64,000 nucleotides of DNA from Myxococcus qinghaiensis (GCF_024198215.1 NZ_JAKCFA010000009.1:1-64000); one strand, 5' to 3'; counted from the stretch's first letter, positions 17,971 to 29,101 are shown. Notes: a model not told the origin generated them from the letters alone. Numbers and translations: made by a program.

Positions 17971-18117
17971 GGCGTGAACCTCACGAGCCCTTCACGCCGG
18001 GCGTCGCACGACGAGGAGTCACCTCGGCACGAACCGCACGAGCCCTTCATCCAGAACTCTCGCCAGTCGTCGCACGACGAGGAGCCACTTCGGCGCGAGC
18101 CGAGCGGCCCCTCATCC
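17971..18117. repeat. 66-bp imperfect tandem repeat between wecB and the pseudouridine synthase gene
   Basis: GTCGCACGACGAGGAG followed by CAC(C/T)TCGGC(A/G)CGA occurs at 18003 and again 66 bp later at 18069. A shortened earlier copy of the other half (GTGAACCTCACGAGCCCTTCA) starts near 17974 and matches ACGAACCGCACGAGCCCTTCA near 18029. There is no gene in this 255-bp stretch. It differs in sequence from the 67-bp repeat beyond purF but has nearly the same period. Confidence 0.65.
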
Positions 18118-18125
18118 GCCGTGAA

Positions 18126-19256
18126 TCAAGCGGAGGCTGCCTGAAACGAGCCCTGCTCGACGCCGAGGAAGCGCGAGAACAGGTCAGCGATGCGCTCGCC
18201 CGAGCGACCATCCCAGTACTCCGGCACGCGGCCCTTCTTGCCCTGTCCGTTGAGGGCGCGGTCAGCCGCCTCGCGGATGCGGTCCGGGTCAGTGCCCACC
18301 ACCTCGTTGGTGCCCTCCTCGACGGTGATGGGACGCTCGGTCTGCTCGCGCAGGGTGAGGCACGGCACGCCCAGCGCGGTGGTCTCCTCCTGGAGCCCGC
18401 CCGAGTCGGTGAGGATGAGCCGAGCCTGCGACGTCAGCGCGAGGAACTCCAGATACCCCATGGGGTCCACGGGGCGCAGGTTCGGGTTGCGCTCGAACGC
18501 GGAGTTCAACCCCTGCTCGGCAATCATCTTCCGCGTGCGCGGGTGCACCGGGAAGACGACGGGAATTCGAGAAGCCACATGGGCGATGGCGGACAAGAGC
18601 CCGCCGAGCACGCGCGGGTCATCCACGTTGGACGGCCGGTGGAGCGTGCACACCGCGTAGCCATGGGGCGCAAGGCCCAGGTTCTTCAGCACGGGCAGCT
18701 GGTCGGCCCGCTCCTTCGAGGCGAGCAGCGAGTCAATCATCACGTTGCCCACGAAGTGGATGCGCTCCGGGTCCACCCCTTCCTTGAGCAGGTTCACGTC
18801 CGCGTCGCGCGAGGGCGTGAGGAGCAGGTCGGCCAGCCGGTCGGTGACGACGCGGTTGATCTCCTCCGGCTGGTGCCGGGAGTTGCTGCGCAGGCCCGCC
18901 TCGACGTGGGCCAGCGGAATCGCCAGCTTCGACGACACGAGCGCCGCGGCCACGGTGCTGTTGACGTCACCCACGACGGAGACGAGGTCCGGCTTGTGCT
19001 CCAGGAAGACCCTCTCCAGCTCAATCATCGTCTTGGCCGTCTGCTGCGCGTGGCTGCCGGAGCCGATGCCCAGGTGCACGTCCGGCGCGGGCAGGCCCAG
19101 GTCGGAGAAGAAGACGTCGCTCATCTTGACGTCGTAGTGCTGCCCCGTGTGGATGAGGATTTGCTGGAGCGGGGTCCGCGCGGCGATGGCCCGGTGGATG
19201 GGCGCGACCTTCATGAAATTGGGGCGCGCACCGACGATATGGATGACCTTCTTCAT
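18126..19256 (-). CDS. wecB: UDP-N-acetylglucosamine 2-epimerase (non-hydrolysing)
   Basis: A 376-residue enzyme interconverting UDP-GlcNAc and UDP-ManNAc, the precursor of ManNAc-containing surface polysaccharides. The motifs surrounding the catalytic residues of the E. coli enzyme are present: VVGDVNST (Asp), HVEAGLRS (Glu), QPEEINR (Glu), LHRPSNV (His), plus the UDP-binding DSGGLQEE near the C-terminus. The start at 19256 (MKKVIHIVGARPNFMK) fits the family; seven upstream codons from another ATG look non-native. It is divergent from kdsB, so both point to envelope polysaccharide synthesis. Confidence 0.95.
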   Translation of the reverse strand: MKKVIHIVGARPNFMKVAPIHRAIAARTPLQQILIHTGQHYDVKMSDVFFSDLGLPAPDVHLGIGSGSHAQQTAKTMIELERVFLEHKPDLVSVVGDVNSTVAAALVSSKLAIPLAHVEAGLRSNSRHQPEEINRVVTDRLADLLLTPSRDADVNLLKEGVDPERIHFVGNVMIDSLLASKERADQLPVLKNLGLAPHGYAVCTLHRPSNVDDPRVLGGLLSAIAHVASRIPVVFPVHPRTRKMIAEQGLNSAFERNPNLRPVDPMGYLEFLALTSQARLILTDSGGLQEETTALGVPCLTLREQTERPITVEEGTNEVVGTDPDRIREAADRALNGQGKKGRVPEYWDGRSGERIADLFSRFLGVEQGSFQAASA

Positions 19257-19361
19257 GTCGCCAGCCAAGCTAGGCACGGCGAATCGGATGACTAGTGGCT
19301 GCGGGGCGACTCGCCTCGGAGGAGCCAGCGTCCGTCCTGAATCTGATAGACCGAGTGTGCC

Positions 19362-20102
19362 ATGCCCTCCTCACGCACCATCGCCGTCATCCCCGCCCGT
19401 CACGCCAGCACCCGCTTCCCCGGCAAGCCGCTCGTCCTCATCGCCGGCAAGCCCATGGTGGAGCACGTCTGGCGCCGCTGTCAGGAGGCCGGCGTCTTCG
19501 ACGAGGTCTGGGTCGCCACGGACGACGAGCGCATCCGCGCCACCGTGGAGGGCTTCGGAGGCCGCGCGGTGATGACCAGCCCCGCCTGCGCCACGGGCAC
19601 GGACCGGGTGGCGGAGGTGGCTCGCGAGCGGCCCGACGTGGACGTGTGGGTGAACGTCCAGGGTGACGAGCCCCTGGTGGACCCGGAGGCGCTCAAGTCG
19701 CTGGCCGGACTCTTCGCCGACACCACCGTGCGCATGGGCACACTCGTCAGACCCCTGGAGGCGGACGAGGCGGACAGCCCGCACGTGGTGAAGGCGGTGC
19801 TCGCGCTCAACGGCGACGCGCTCTACTTCAGCCGCAGCCTCGTCCCGCACGCGCGAGAGACCGGTACCCCCGTCCCCCGCTGGGGCCACATCGGCTTGTA
19901 TGGTTACCGGCGGGAGGTCCTGCTGCGGCTCGCGGAGCTGGCGCCCACGCCGCTCGAGGAGACGGAGAAGCTGGAGCAGCTTCGCGCGCTGGAGCACGGC
20001 ATCTCCATCCGCTGCGCCCGAGTCTCCTGGCGCACGGTGGCGGTGGATGTCCCCGGAGACGTCGCGAAGGTCGAAGCCGTCATGCGCGAGAAAGGACTGT
20101 AG
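19362..20102 (+). CDS. kdsB: 3-deoxy-manno-octulosonate cytidylyltransferase (CMP-KDO synthetase)
   Basis: A 246-residue enzyme that activates KDO with CTP for lipid A glycosylation. The nucleotide-binding signature PARHASTRFPGKPLVLIAGKP is at the N-terminus. VWVATDDERI, VNVQGDEPLV and GHIGLYGYRREVLL follow in the order typical of KdsB. Only 2 nt separate its stop from the following gene, so they are probably co-transcribed. The partner genes kdsA and kdsC are 6 kb downstream. Confidence 0.95.
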   Translation: MPSSRTIAVIPARHASTRFPGKPLVLIAGKPMVEHVWRRCQEAGVFDEVWVATDDERIRATVEGFGGRAVMTSPACATGTDRVAEVARERPDVDVWVNVQGDEPLVDPEALKSLAGLFADTTVRMGTLVRPLEADEADSPHVVKAVLALNGDALYFSRSLVPHARETGTPVPRWGHIGLYGYRREVLLRLAELAPTPLEETEKLEQLRALEHGISIRCARVSWRTVAVDVPGDVAKVEAVMREKGL

Positions 20103-20104
20103 CC

Positions 20105-21013
20105 ATGGGCATCTTCCAGGACCTGTTCGGCGGAACCGACACCAACACCAACACCAAGGCCAAGGACGAGACGGCGGAAGCCCCCGCCGCCGCGCCCCCC
20201 GAGCCCACGAAGGAGGTCCCCGCGACTCCCCACGTCGCGACGGTGGCTCCCATTCCAACCCCCGCGCCCTCGCCCGCACCGCCCCCCGCTAAGAACGACC
20301 CGCGTCGACGCAAGTGGGCGGACGACGAGGAGCACCAGTTGGAGGGGGTACAGCGGCTGGTGTCGCGCAAGGTGGAGCGGGTGCTGGAGCAGCTCGGCAC
20401 GCTCGCGATGCGGGCCCGCACGGGCGAGGAGGTCCCCACCGTCACCGTCACGCTGCACTTGGCGCACGGGCACACCGTGACGGGCACGGTGGTGGACTAC
20501 GCGCCGCGAGACTCGGTGTTGCTGGCGCTCGGCAAGGAGGGCCTGCTCGGCTCCGAGTCGGTGACGTACGTGGACCTGGCCACGGTGGTCGCGGTGACGG
20601 TGGGTCAGGCCAGCAAGCTGCTGGAGCTCGCGCAGCTGGTCCGCAGCACGCCCACGCGACAGGACCTGTTGACGATGGTGGAGAAGCTGCCGCACGCCCT
20701 CACCGAGCAGTTCTGGCCGGGCGAGACGGCGCTGGGTGGCAGGCCGCTGCGCTTCGAAGTGGACTGGATGGGGCTGGACGACGAGCCCGGCCGCCGAGCC
20801 CTGGAGTCCGCGCTGAATGTCACGAACCACGCGCTGCGCGCGCTCGCGCAGGAGCAGGGCCGCGAGGTGATGCGCCGCATCGCCACCGTGCGCTTCGTCC
20901 GGGGCAAGGCCATGCGCGCCGCGCTGGAGGGCGAGACGGGCACGGTGACGGTGGGCGAGGGAGAGCCCACCGTGTCCGCCTTCCGCAAGGCCTTCGCCTC
21001 CGGCCTCAAATGA
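20105..21013 (+). CDS. Hypothetical protein coupled to kdsB
   Basis: A 302-residue protein with no signal peptide or membrane segment. Residues 1-75 are low complexity (Thr/Asn then Pro/Ala-rich), beginning with the hydrophobic patch MGIFQDLFGG. The rest is a folded alpha/beta region beginning RRRKWADDEEHQLEGVQRLV, with a beta segment TVTVTLHLAHGHTVTGTVVDYAPRD that could be a small Sm- or PilZ-like barrel. A helical C-terminus follows. I do not recognise the family. It starts 2 nt after kdsB and overlaps the convergent aldo/keto reductase gene by 8 bp. Confidence 0.7.
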   Translation: MGIFQDLFGGTDTNTNTKAKDETAEAPAAAPPEPTKEVPATPHVATVAPIPTPAPSPAPPPAKNDPRRRKWADDEEHQLEGVQRLVSRKVERVLEQLGTLAMRARTGEEVPTVTVTLHLAHGHTVTGTVVDYAPRDSVLLALGKEGLLGSESVTYVDLATVVAVTVGQASKLLELAQLVRSTPTRQDLLTMVEKLPHALTEQFWPGETALGGRPLRFEVDWMGLDDEPGRRALESALNVTNHALRALAQEQGREVMRRIATVRFVRGKAMRAALEGETGTVTVGEGEPTVSAFRKAFASGLK

Positions 21014-21854
21014 CGGGCAGCTCGTCGCTGTAGGCGCCCGTGGGGAACGCCGCGTCGATGCGCGCCAGCTCCTCCGAGGACAGCTTCAGCGACACGGCTG
21101 CGGCGTTGTCGCGCAGATGGGCCACGCGGCTCGCCTTGGGAATGGCGAACAGCGAGGGCCGCCGCACGAGGAACTGGAGCGCCACCTGTCGAGGCGTCGC
21201 GTCATGCGCCCGGGCGATGGCCTCCAGCACGCGCCCTCCCGGACTGCCAGGCGTGGGGAAGCGGCCGTTGCCAAAGGGGCTGTAGCCCACCACCGCCACG
21301 CCGCGCTCCTCGCACCACGGCAGCACGGCGTGTTCGATGGCCCGCTCCTCCAGGTGGTAGAGGACCTGGTTGCAGGCGATGCGCTCGGGCTTCGTGAGCG
21401 TGAGCAGTTCGTCCAGGTCAGACACCGCGAAGTTGCTCACGCCCCAGGAGCGAATCTTCCCGTCCGCCACCAGCTTCTCGAAGGCACGCACCGTCTCCGC
21501 CAGCGGGTGTGAGCCGGGCCAATGCAGCAGGTAGCAGTCGAGCCAGTCGGTGCGCAGCCGCTTCAGGCTCCGCTCGCACGCGGTCAGCGTGCCCGCGTAG
21601 GTGGCATTGGAGGGCATGACCTTCGACACGAGGAAGACCTCCTTGCGTCGCCCGGCGATGGCCTCGGAGACGATGGACTCCTCGACGCGGCCGTGGCCGT
21701 ACAACTCCGCGGTGTCGACGTGGGTGAGCCCCAGGTCCAACCCCGCACGCAGGGAGCGGATGGCCTCCTCGCGGTCATCCTCCTCCATCTGCCACGTGCC
21801 TTGACCGAGGACGGGGACCTGCTTCCCGGTACCGCCGAAGACGCGCTGCTCCAT
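21006..21854 (-). CDS. Aldo/keto reductase
   Basis: A 282-residue NADPH-dependent oxidoreductase of the aldo/keto reductase TIM-barrel superfamily. The catalytic tetrad is visible: Asp in THVDTAELYGHG, Tyr in the same block, Lys in FLVSKVMP and His in YLLHWPG. The C-terminal cofactor-binding region contains FAIPKASRVAHLRDN. The physiological substrate is unknown. The start at 21854 opens directly with the family N-terminus (RVFGGTGKQVPVLGQGTW). Confidence 0.92.
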   Translation of the reverse strand: MEQRVFGGTGKQVPVLGQGTWQMEEDDREEAIRSLRAGLDLGLTHVDTAELYGHGRVEESIVSEAIAGRRKEVFLVSKVMPSNATYAGTLTACERSLKRLRTDWLDCYLLHWPGSHPLAETVRAFEKLVADGKIRSWGVSNFAVSDLDELLTLTKPERIACNQVLYHLEERAIEHAVLPWCEERGVAVVGYSPFGNGRFPTPGSPGGRVLEAIARAHDATPRQVALQFLVRRPSLFAIPKASRVAHLRDNAAAVSLKLSSEELARIDAAFPTGAYSDELPVI

Positions 21855-21948
21855 GGCCTACCTCCATGCCCGCATAGAATGAACACTCCCACCCGCTCCG
21901 ACAGCCCGGAGCCGTGCGAAGCGAGGGGCTCCGCGCTAGTCTCCGCCG

Positions 21949-23715
21949 GTGTCTGCCACCCCGCCTCCCTCGAAGCCCCGGCTCCCCTCTCGGCTGACGC
22001 TGGGCCGCCTGCTCACCCTCGCGAGGCCGGAGATTCCCACGCTCGTCGTGGGCACGCTCTTCCTGCTCATCAGCAGCGCCGCCACGCTGGTGTTTCCCCG
22101 CGCCATTGGAGACCTGGTGGACGAAGCGCTCGGCGCTCGCAGTCGCGAGCGGCTCGACACCATCGCCATGGTGATGCTGGGCGTCTTCGTCGTGCAGTCG
22201 GTGGCCATGGCGCTGCGCGCCTACCTCTTCAGCACCGCGGGCGAGCGCGTGGTGACGCGGCTGCGCAAGCGCTTGTTCCAGAGCCTGCTCTCCCAGGAGG
22301 TGGCCTTCTTCGACGAGCGGCGCACCGGGGAGCTCACCAGCCGGCTCGCCTCGGACACGAGCGTCCTGCAGAGCACCGTCACCACCAACGTCTCCATGAC
22401 GCTGCGCTACCTCTGCCAGGGGCTCGGCGGCGTGGCGCTGCTCTTCATCACGTCCCCGCGCCTGACGCTGGTGATGCTCGCCCTCATCCCCGCGGTGGCC
22501 ATTGGCGCGGTGGTGTATGGCCGGCGCGTGCGAGTGCTCGCCCGGGACGCGCAGGACGCGCTCGCCGCGTCCAGCGAGGTGGCCGAGGAGGACCTCTCCG
22601 GCATCCGCACCGTGCGCTCCTTCGCCGCGGAGCGCCATGAAGTGGAGCGCTACAGCGCGGCGGTGGACAAGGCGCTCGGACTCGCGAAGGAGCGCGCGCG
22701 ACAGTCCGCTATCTTCATGGGCATCGCCTCCATCGCCATGTACGGCTCCACCGCGGCGATTCTCTGGTACGGCGGCCGGATGGTGGTGGACGGCGAGCTG
22801 AGCGCGGGCAACCTCACCTCCTTCCTCATCTACACCTCGCTGGTGGCGCTCTCGCTGAGCGCGGTGACGGAGGTGTGGGCGGACGTCATGCGCGCCACCG
22901 GCGCCGCGGAGCGCGTCTTCGAGCTGGTGGACCGACAGCCCGCCATCCCCGCCGGGGGCGAGCGGCTGGCTTCCGTGAAGGGCCACGTGGAGTTCCGCGC
23001 CGTGCGCTTCGCCTACCCCACGCGCTCCGACGTGCCGGTGCTCCAGGGGCTGGACCTGGAGCTGCGCCCCGGCGAGGTCGTCGCCGTGGTGGGCCCGTCC
23101 GGCGCGGGCAAGTCCACGCTCGCGTCGCTCTTGTCGCGTTTCTATGACCCTCAGGGCGGCGCCGTCGTCCTGGACGGACACCCGCTCACCACGCTGGAGC
23201 CGGAGTGGCTGCGCCGCAACATCGGCATGGTGGCGCAGGAGCCGCAGCTGTTCTCCTGCTCCATCGCGGACAACATCCGCTACGCGAAGCCGGACGCCAC
23301 CGACGCACAGGTGGAGGAGGCCGCGCGCGCCGCCAACGCCCACGACTTCATCCAGCGCTTCCCGGAGGGCTACCGCACGCAGGTGGGCGAGCGCGGCGTG
23401 CAGCTCTCCGGTGGCCAGAAGCAGCGCGTGGCCATCGCCCGCGCCGTGCTGAAGGACCCGCGCCTGCTCATCCTCGACGAGGCCACGAGCGCCCTGGACG
23501 CGGAGAGCGAGCACCTGGTGAAGGACGCGCTGGAGCGGCTGATGAAGGGCCGCACCACGCTCATCATCGCCCACCGCCTGTCCACCGTGGCCAACGTGGA
23601 CCGGGTGCTGGTGCTGGAGGGCGGCCGCATCGTCCAGAGCGGCACCCACTCCAGCCTCATGAGCCAGGAGGGCCTCTACCGCCGGCTGGTGGAGCGCCAG
23701 TTCGTCGCCGCCTGA
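21949..23715 (+). CDS. ABC exporter, fused permease-ATPase
   Basis: A 588-residue half-transporter of the MsbA/ABCB type. Residues 1-320 contain six transmembrane helices. The ATPase domain has Walker A GPSGAGKST, the signature LSGGQKQR, Walker B LLILDEATSALD and the H-loop IIAHRLSTV. The exported substrate cannot be deduced; lipids, peptides or drugs are all typical. Translation probably begins at the GTG at 21949, which immediately precedes the first hydrophobic region (RPEIPTLVVGTLFLLI). The gene is divergent from the aldo/keto reductase. Confidence 0.93.
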   Translation: MSATPPPSKPRLPSRLTLGRLLTLARPEIPTLVVGTLFLLISSAATLVFPRAIGDLVDEALGARSRERLDTIAMVMLGVFVVQSVAMALRAYLFSTAGERVVTRLRKRLFQSLLSQEVAFFDERRTGELTSRLASDTSVLQSTVTTNVSMTLRYLCQGLGGVALLFITSPRLTLVMLALIPAVAIGAVVYGRRVRVLARDAQDALAASSEVAEEDLSGIRTVRSFAAERHEVERYSAAVDKALGLAKERARQSAIFMGIASIAMYGSTAAILWYGGRMVVDGELSAGNLTSFLIYTSLVALSLSAVTEVWADVMRATGAAERVFELVDRQPAIPAGGERLASVKGHVEFRAVRFAYPTRSDVPVLQGLDLELRPGEVVAVVGPSGAGKSTLASLLSRFYDPQGGAVVLDGHPLTTLEPEWLRRNIGMVAQEPQLFSCSIADNIRYAKPDATDAQVEEAARAANAHDFIQRFPEGYRTQVGERGVQLSGGQKQRVAIARAVLKDPRLLILDEATSALDAESEHLVKDALERLMKGRTTLIIAHRLSTVANVDRVLVLEGGRIVQSGTHSSLMSQEGLYRRLVERQFVAA

Positions 23716-23815
23716 ACGGCCGCCCGGCACCCATGCCCGCGCTTATCGCTCCGGAAAGTGGCGCGGAAACAAGCCGGTGATTAGCTCTTCCATCCTCAAG
23801 AAAGGAGGTGATGCC

Positions 23816-23863
23816 TTGATCGACAGCAAGAATCAGGCGTCCACCTCCGCCACGGCGGCCTGA
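23816..23863 (+). CDS. Possible 15-residue micro-ORF with near-perfect Shine-Dalgarno
   Basis: TTG at 23816 follows AAAGGAGGTGAT (23801-23812), a 12-nt complement of the 16S rRNA 3' end, with the GGAGG core ending 7 nt before the TTG, which is optimal spacing. The peptide would be MIDSKNQASTSATAA, ended by TGA at 23861. An ATG overlapping the Shine-Dalgarno would give only Met-Pro. The ORF is followed 44 nt later by a strong terminator, so it would form a short transcription unit of its own or end the ABC exporter transcript. No family is recognised and the function is unknown. It may be a leader peptide or a small RNA with a ribosome-binding decoy. Confidence 0.4.
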   Translation: MIDSKNQASTSATAA

Positions 23864-23906
23864 AGAGGGTCACCGCGGCGGTGGCAGACGCTGAAGGTTT
23901 CAAGGG

Positions 23907-23940
23907 CCCGTTTCCGCGTTCGCGCGGGGACGGGTCTTTT
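23907..23940 (+). terminator. Intrinsic terminator with TTCG loop
   Basis: CCCGTTTCCGCG (23907-23918), loop TTCG, CGCGGGGACGGG (23923-23934). The 12-bp stem includes two G-U pairs in RNA and is followed by TCTTTT. It ends transcription from the ABC exporter or micro-ORF before the next gene at 24032. Confidence 0.85.
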
Positions 23941-24031
23941 ACTTTCCACCGGGAATGGAGTCCCAAGCGACCTGTTCCGACCCGCCGGGGGGAGTGGCCG
24001 ACCCTTTTCGTCCAAATCCGGGAGATTCGCC

Positions 24032-24265
24032 GTGTCCATCACCCCGTGTCCAAGCCCTCTGCCCACCGCCCTGCGCGACGAAGAGGCCGTCGATGCGCAG
24101 CGCAACCTCTACTGCCCCAACTACGACGCCTGCCTGCACATGGTCGTCAAGCGCGGCTGGGAGGGGTGGAGCTGCCGCAATTGCGACCTGCGCGCCTTCC
24201 GGGTCGGACAACCCGACGTCCGGGAGTTCGCCGTGTCTCGCCCTGGTGGTTGGGACGGCAACTGA
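24032..24265 (+). CDS. Small zinc-ribbon-like protein
   Basis: A 77-residue protein starting at GTG 24032, with GGGAG 7 nt upstream. The centre has C-P-N-Y-D-A-C and, about 18 residues later, C-R-N-C, with an aromatic WEGWSC between: a plausible four-Cys zinc ribbon. The flanks are polar. It may act as a nucleic-acid- or protein-binding adaptor; no family name can be given. It precedes pyrG by 84 bp on the same strand. Confidence 0.65.
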   Translation: MSITPCPSPLPTALRDEEAVDAQRNLYCPNYDACLHMVVKRGWEGWSCRNCDLRAFRVGQPDVREFAVSRPGGWDGN

Positions 24266-26819
<2,554 letters not shown>

Positions 26820-26820
<1 letters not shown>

Positions 26821-27434
26821 TGAACACGACGAGGGGAGGAGCCGAGCGAGTCATGCCGACGGACGCACCTTCCAAGCCTGGAAAGGAAGAGCTGACGTCT
26901 CGCGCGGCGCGCGTGCGGCTGCTTGTCTTCGACGTGGACGGGGTGCTCACCGACGGCGGCCTGTATTACGGCGACGGCGGGGAGCTGATGAAGCGCTTCG
27001 ATGTGAAGGATGGCCACGCCCTGGTCATGGCCCGACTGTCGGGTCTGCCCGCCGCCATCCTCACCGCCCGCACCTCGAGCATCGTGGAGGTTCGCGGGAG
27101 GGAGCTCGGGCTGGCGGCTGTGTTTCAAGGCCGCCGCGACAAGGGTGCCGCACTGGACGAGCTGCTCCAGCAACTGGCCGTTCCCCTGGAGGCCTGTGCC
27201 TACATGGGGGACGACCACAACGACCTGGCCCCTCTTTCGAGGGTGGGCTTGTCCGCGTGTCCCGCGGATGCTGTTCCCGAGGTGCGTCAAGAGGTCGACT
27301 TCATCACCCAGAGTCCGGGCGGCCGTGGCGCCGTCCGTGAGCTCGTCGAGCTGTGCCTCAAGGCCAGTGGACGGTGGGAGGACGCCGTGGGTCTGATGAG
27401 GGGGACTGATGGACGCAGTGCGCAGAGAGGTTGA
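26820..27434 (+). CDS. kdsC: KDO-8-phosphate phosphatase
   Basis: A 204-residue HAD-superfamily phosphatase that removes phosphate from KDO-8-P before CMP activation. Motif I is FDVDGVLTDG (nucleophile and acid Asp), motif II is ILTAR and motif IV is YMGDDHNDLAPL, typical of the C0-type KdsC subfamily, which lacks a cap domain. The ATG at 26820 overlaps the kdsA stop. A second ATG at 26853, preceded by a GGGGAGGAG stretch, is an alternative that would give 193 residues. Confidence 0.93.
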
Positions 27435-27508
27435 AGGAAACCCCGTATTCAAGGTAGGTGGTTGATTCCATGGGCAGCGGAATGATGCAGCAAGAGGGGA
27501 GTACGGCG

Positions 27509-28090
27509 ATGACGGACCAGCTCTACACGACGCACGACATCAGTCGCTTGCTTCAGGTGGATCCGTCCACGGTGAGCAAGTGGATTGACCGGGGCATCCT
27601 GATGGCATTCAGGACGCCGGGCGGCCATCGCCGGGTGCGGTCGGCGGACCTGCGCACGTTCCTCATCACCCACCAGATGCCGGTGCCGGAGGAGTTGGGT
27701 AGCGGCACGGTGCGCCTGCTGGTGGTGGACGACGAGCGCGCGGTGCTGGACGCCATCAAGCGCGCGTTCAAGCCGTTCGCGGCGCAGGTGGAACTGCAGA
27801 CGACGACCAGTGGCGTGGAGGCGCTGCTGCTGGTGTCCGAGCAGAAGCCGCACGGCATGATCATCGACCTCAACATGCCGGACATCGACGGCCTGGAGGT
27901 CTGCCGCCGCATCCGTCAGCGCAAGCAGATGGAGGGCGTGCGTCTCATCACGATGACGTCCGTGCACACCGCCGACGTGGTGGAGCAGTCGAAGCAGGCC
28001 GGCGCGCTCGCGTGCCTCGCCAAGCCGCTGGATGTACAGCAGGTGCTGGAGCTGTTCCGCGTGCCCATCTCGCTCAGCGCGAAGCGCTGA
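27509..28090 (+). CDS. MerR-type HTH fused to a response-regulator receiver
   Basis: A 193-residue regulator with an order opposite to most response regulators. The N-terminal excisionase/MerR-like winged helix is residues about 4-55 (YTTHDISRLLQVDPSTVSKW, RTPGGHRRVRSADL). The C-terminal receiver is about 65-185, with DDE acidic residues, phospho-acceptor Asp in IIDLNMPDIDG, the Thr of ITMTS and the Lys of CLAKPLD. No kinase lies next to it. The start at 27509 is preferred because of GGGGAG 7 nt upstream; an in-frame ATG at 27470 would add 13 residues. It may be co-transcribed with kdsC (75-bp gap). Confidence 0.85.
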   Translation: MTDQLYTTHDISRLLQVDPSTVSKWIDRGILMAFRTPGGHRRVRSADLRTFLITHQMPVPEELGSGTVRLLVVDDERAVLDAIKRAFKPFAAQVELQTTTSGVEALLLVSEQKPHGMIIDLNMPDIDGLEVCRRIRQRKQMEGVRLITMTSVHTADVVEQSKQAGALACLAKPLDVQQVLELFRVPISLSAKR

Positions 28091-28096
28091 AGCGTA

Positions 28097-28130
28097 GAGG
28101 GCTTCCGCCACCCCCCTCGCGGAAGCCCTC
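28097..28130. terminator. Bidirectional terminator, regulator/hsp20
   Basis: A perfect 12-bp inverted repeat GAGGGCTTCCGC (28097-28108) / GCGGAAGCCCTC (28119-28130) with a 10-nt loop sits between the convergent regulator and hsp20 genes. No T-run is obvious on either side. Confidence 0.65.
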
Positions 28131-28205
28131 GACAGGGGTGAAGTCAGCAGGAAGCCGCGCCGTTTTCGGCGGACAGCGGCCTCCCAGGAGGGGTGTGCGC
28201 GCGGT

Positions 28206-28658
28206 TCAGCTCTGGACCTTGACCTCGATGACCCGAGGCTTGGTTTCCTCGCGCCGAGGCAGCGTCAGCGTCAGCACGCCTTGCTCGTAGCGCGCCTCCA
28301 CCTTGGCGGCGTCCACGGTCTCCGGCAGGGAGAACGAGCGAGTGAAGCTGCCCTGGCCGCGCTCCTGGCGACGCACGCTGACGCCTTCGGCGAGCGGCTG
28401 CGTCTTGCGTTCGGCCTTCACGGTGAGCACGTCGCGCTCCACCGTCACCTGGATGTCCTTCGCGTCCACGCCGGGGATGTCGAGGTGCAGCGTCACGCCC
28501 GCCTCGGACTCGAGGATGTCGGCCGCCGGGGTGCGCTCGGTGCGCCGCGGGGACTGACGGAAGAGGCCGGGCTGGCCCAGCTCACGGAAGAGCGCGTCGA
28601 AGTCGCGCATCAAAGGGTTCACCACCACGGCGGAGTTGAACGGGTTTCGGCTCTGCAT
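28206..28658 (-). CDS. Hsp20/alpha-crystallin small heat-shock protein
   Basis: A 150-residue holdase chaperone that binds unfolding proteins and forms oligomers. The alpha-crystallin domain spans about residues 45-145 (PAADILESEAGVTLHLDIPG, LTVKAERK, RSFSLPETVD). The conserved A-x-x-x-N/E-G-V-L motif appears as YEQGVLTLTLP. An AGGAG sits just upstream of the ATG at 28658. No CIRCE element was seen. It is a monocistronic gene with a 248-bp upstream region shared with the CPXCG gene's 3' end. Confidence 0.93.
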   Translation of the reverse strand: MQSRNPFNSAVVVNPLMRDFDALFRELGQPGLFRQSPRRTERTPAADILESEAGVTLHLDIPGVDAKDIQVTVERDVLTVKAERKTQPLAEGVSVRRQERGQGSFTRSFSLPETVDAAKVEARYEQGVLTLTLPRREETKPRVIEVKVQS

Positions 28659-28906
28659 GGTCTTCTCCTGTGCGTGTCACCCTGGGTGGGTGCACGGTGT
28701 GTGAATCACAGACGTTGTCGTAGTCGGCGGTCGCCTCGGGGGCCCCATCGGGGCTCCACTCCAGCGCCGCCTCACAAGACTCAAGAGAACCATGCTCCGG
28801 GACGTGTCAAGCAACGCCCCCGGCCCCGCCGCGCCCGTTGCGACGGGCCCGTCTGCCTGCCCTCCAGCGGGCCCGGAAGGCGTCCTTCAGGACGAGCGCC
28901 CCACGC

Positions 28907-29101
28907 TCAGTCGTCGTCGCGGCCCAGGGTGATGGAGAAGGCCTCCTCGTCGCGGACGACGTTCACCGTCCACGGACGGCAGCACACCGGGCAGTCCTCG
29001 ATGTAGCGCTCCGCGCTGGCGCCAATGGGGTCCACGTCGACCTCCACCTCCTCGCCGCAATAGGGGCATTGCTGGGTGGCGGCTTCCGCGAAGGGCTGCA
29101 T
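28907..29101 (-). CDS. CPXCG-motif small zinc-binding protein
   Basis: A 64-residue cytoplasmic protein with CPYCGEEV near the N-terminus and DCPVCCRPW about 23 residues later, matching the small CPXCG cysteine-rich family. Four Cys residues would hold one zinc ion. The function of the family is unknown. Acidic residues dominate both ends. A strong GAGGAGG 6 nt before the ATG at 29101 fixes the start; the open frame upstream has no such site. Confidence 0.85.
   Translation of the reverse strand: MQPFAEAATQQCPYCGEEVEVDVDPIGASAERYIEDCPVCCRPWTVNVVRDEEAFSITLGRDDD

Noticed and set aside
23797-23815. Match to the 16S rRNA 3' end (ATCACCTCCTTTCT on the minus strand)
   Set aside because: Only the anti-Shine-Dalgarno tail matches; the sequence next to it has no resemblance to 16S rRNA. 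It is a ribosome binding site, not an rRNA fragment.
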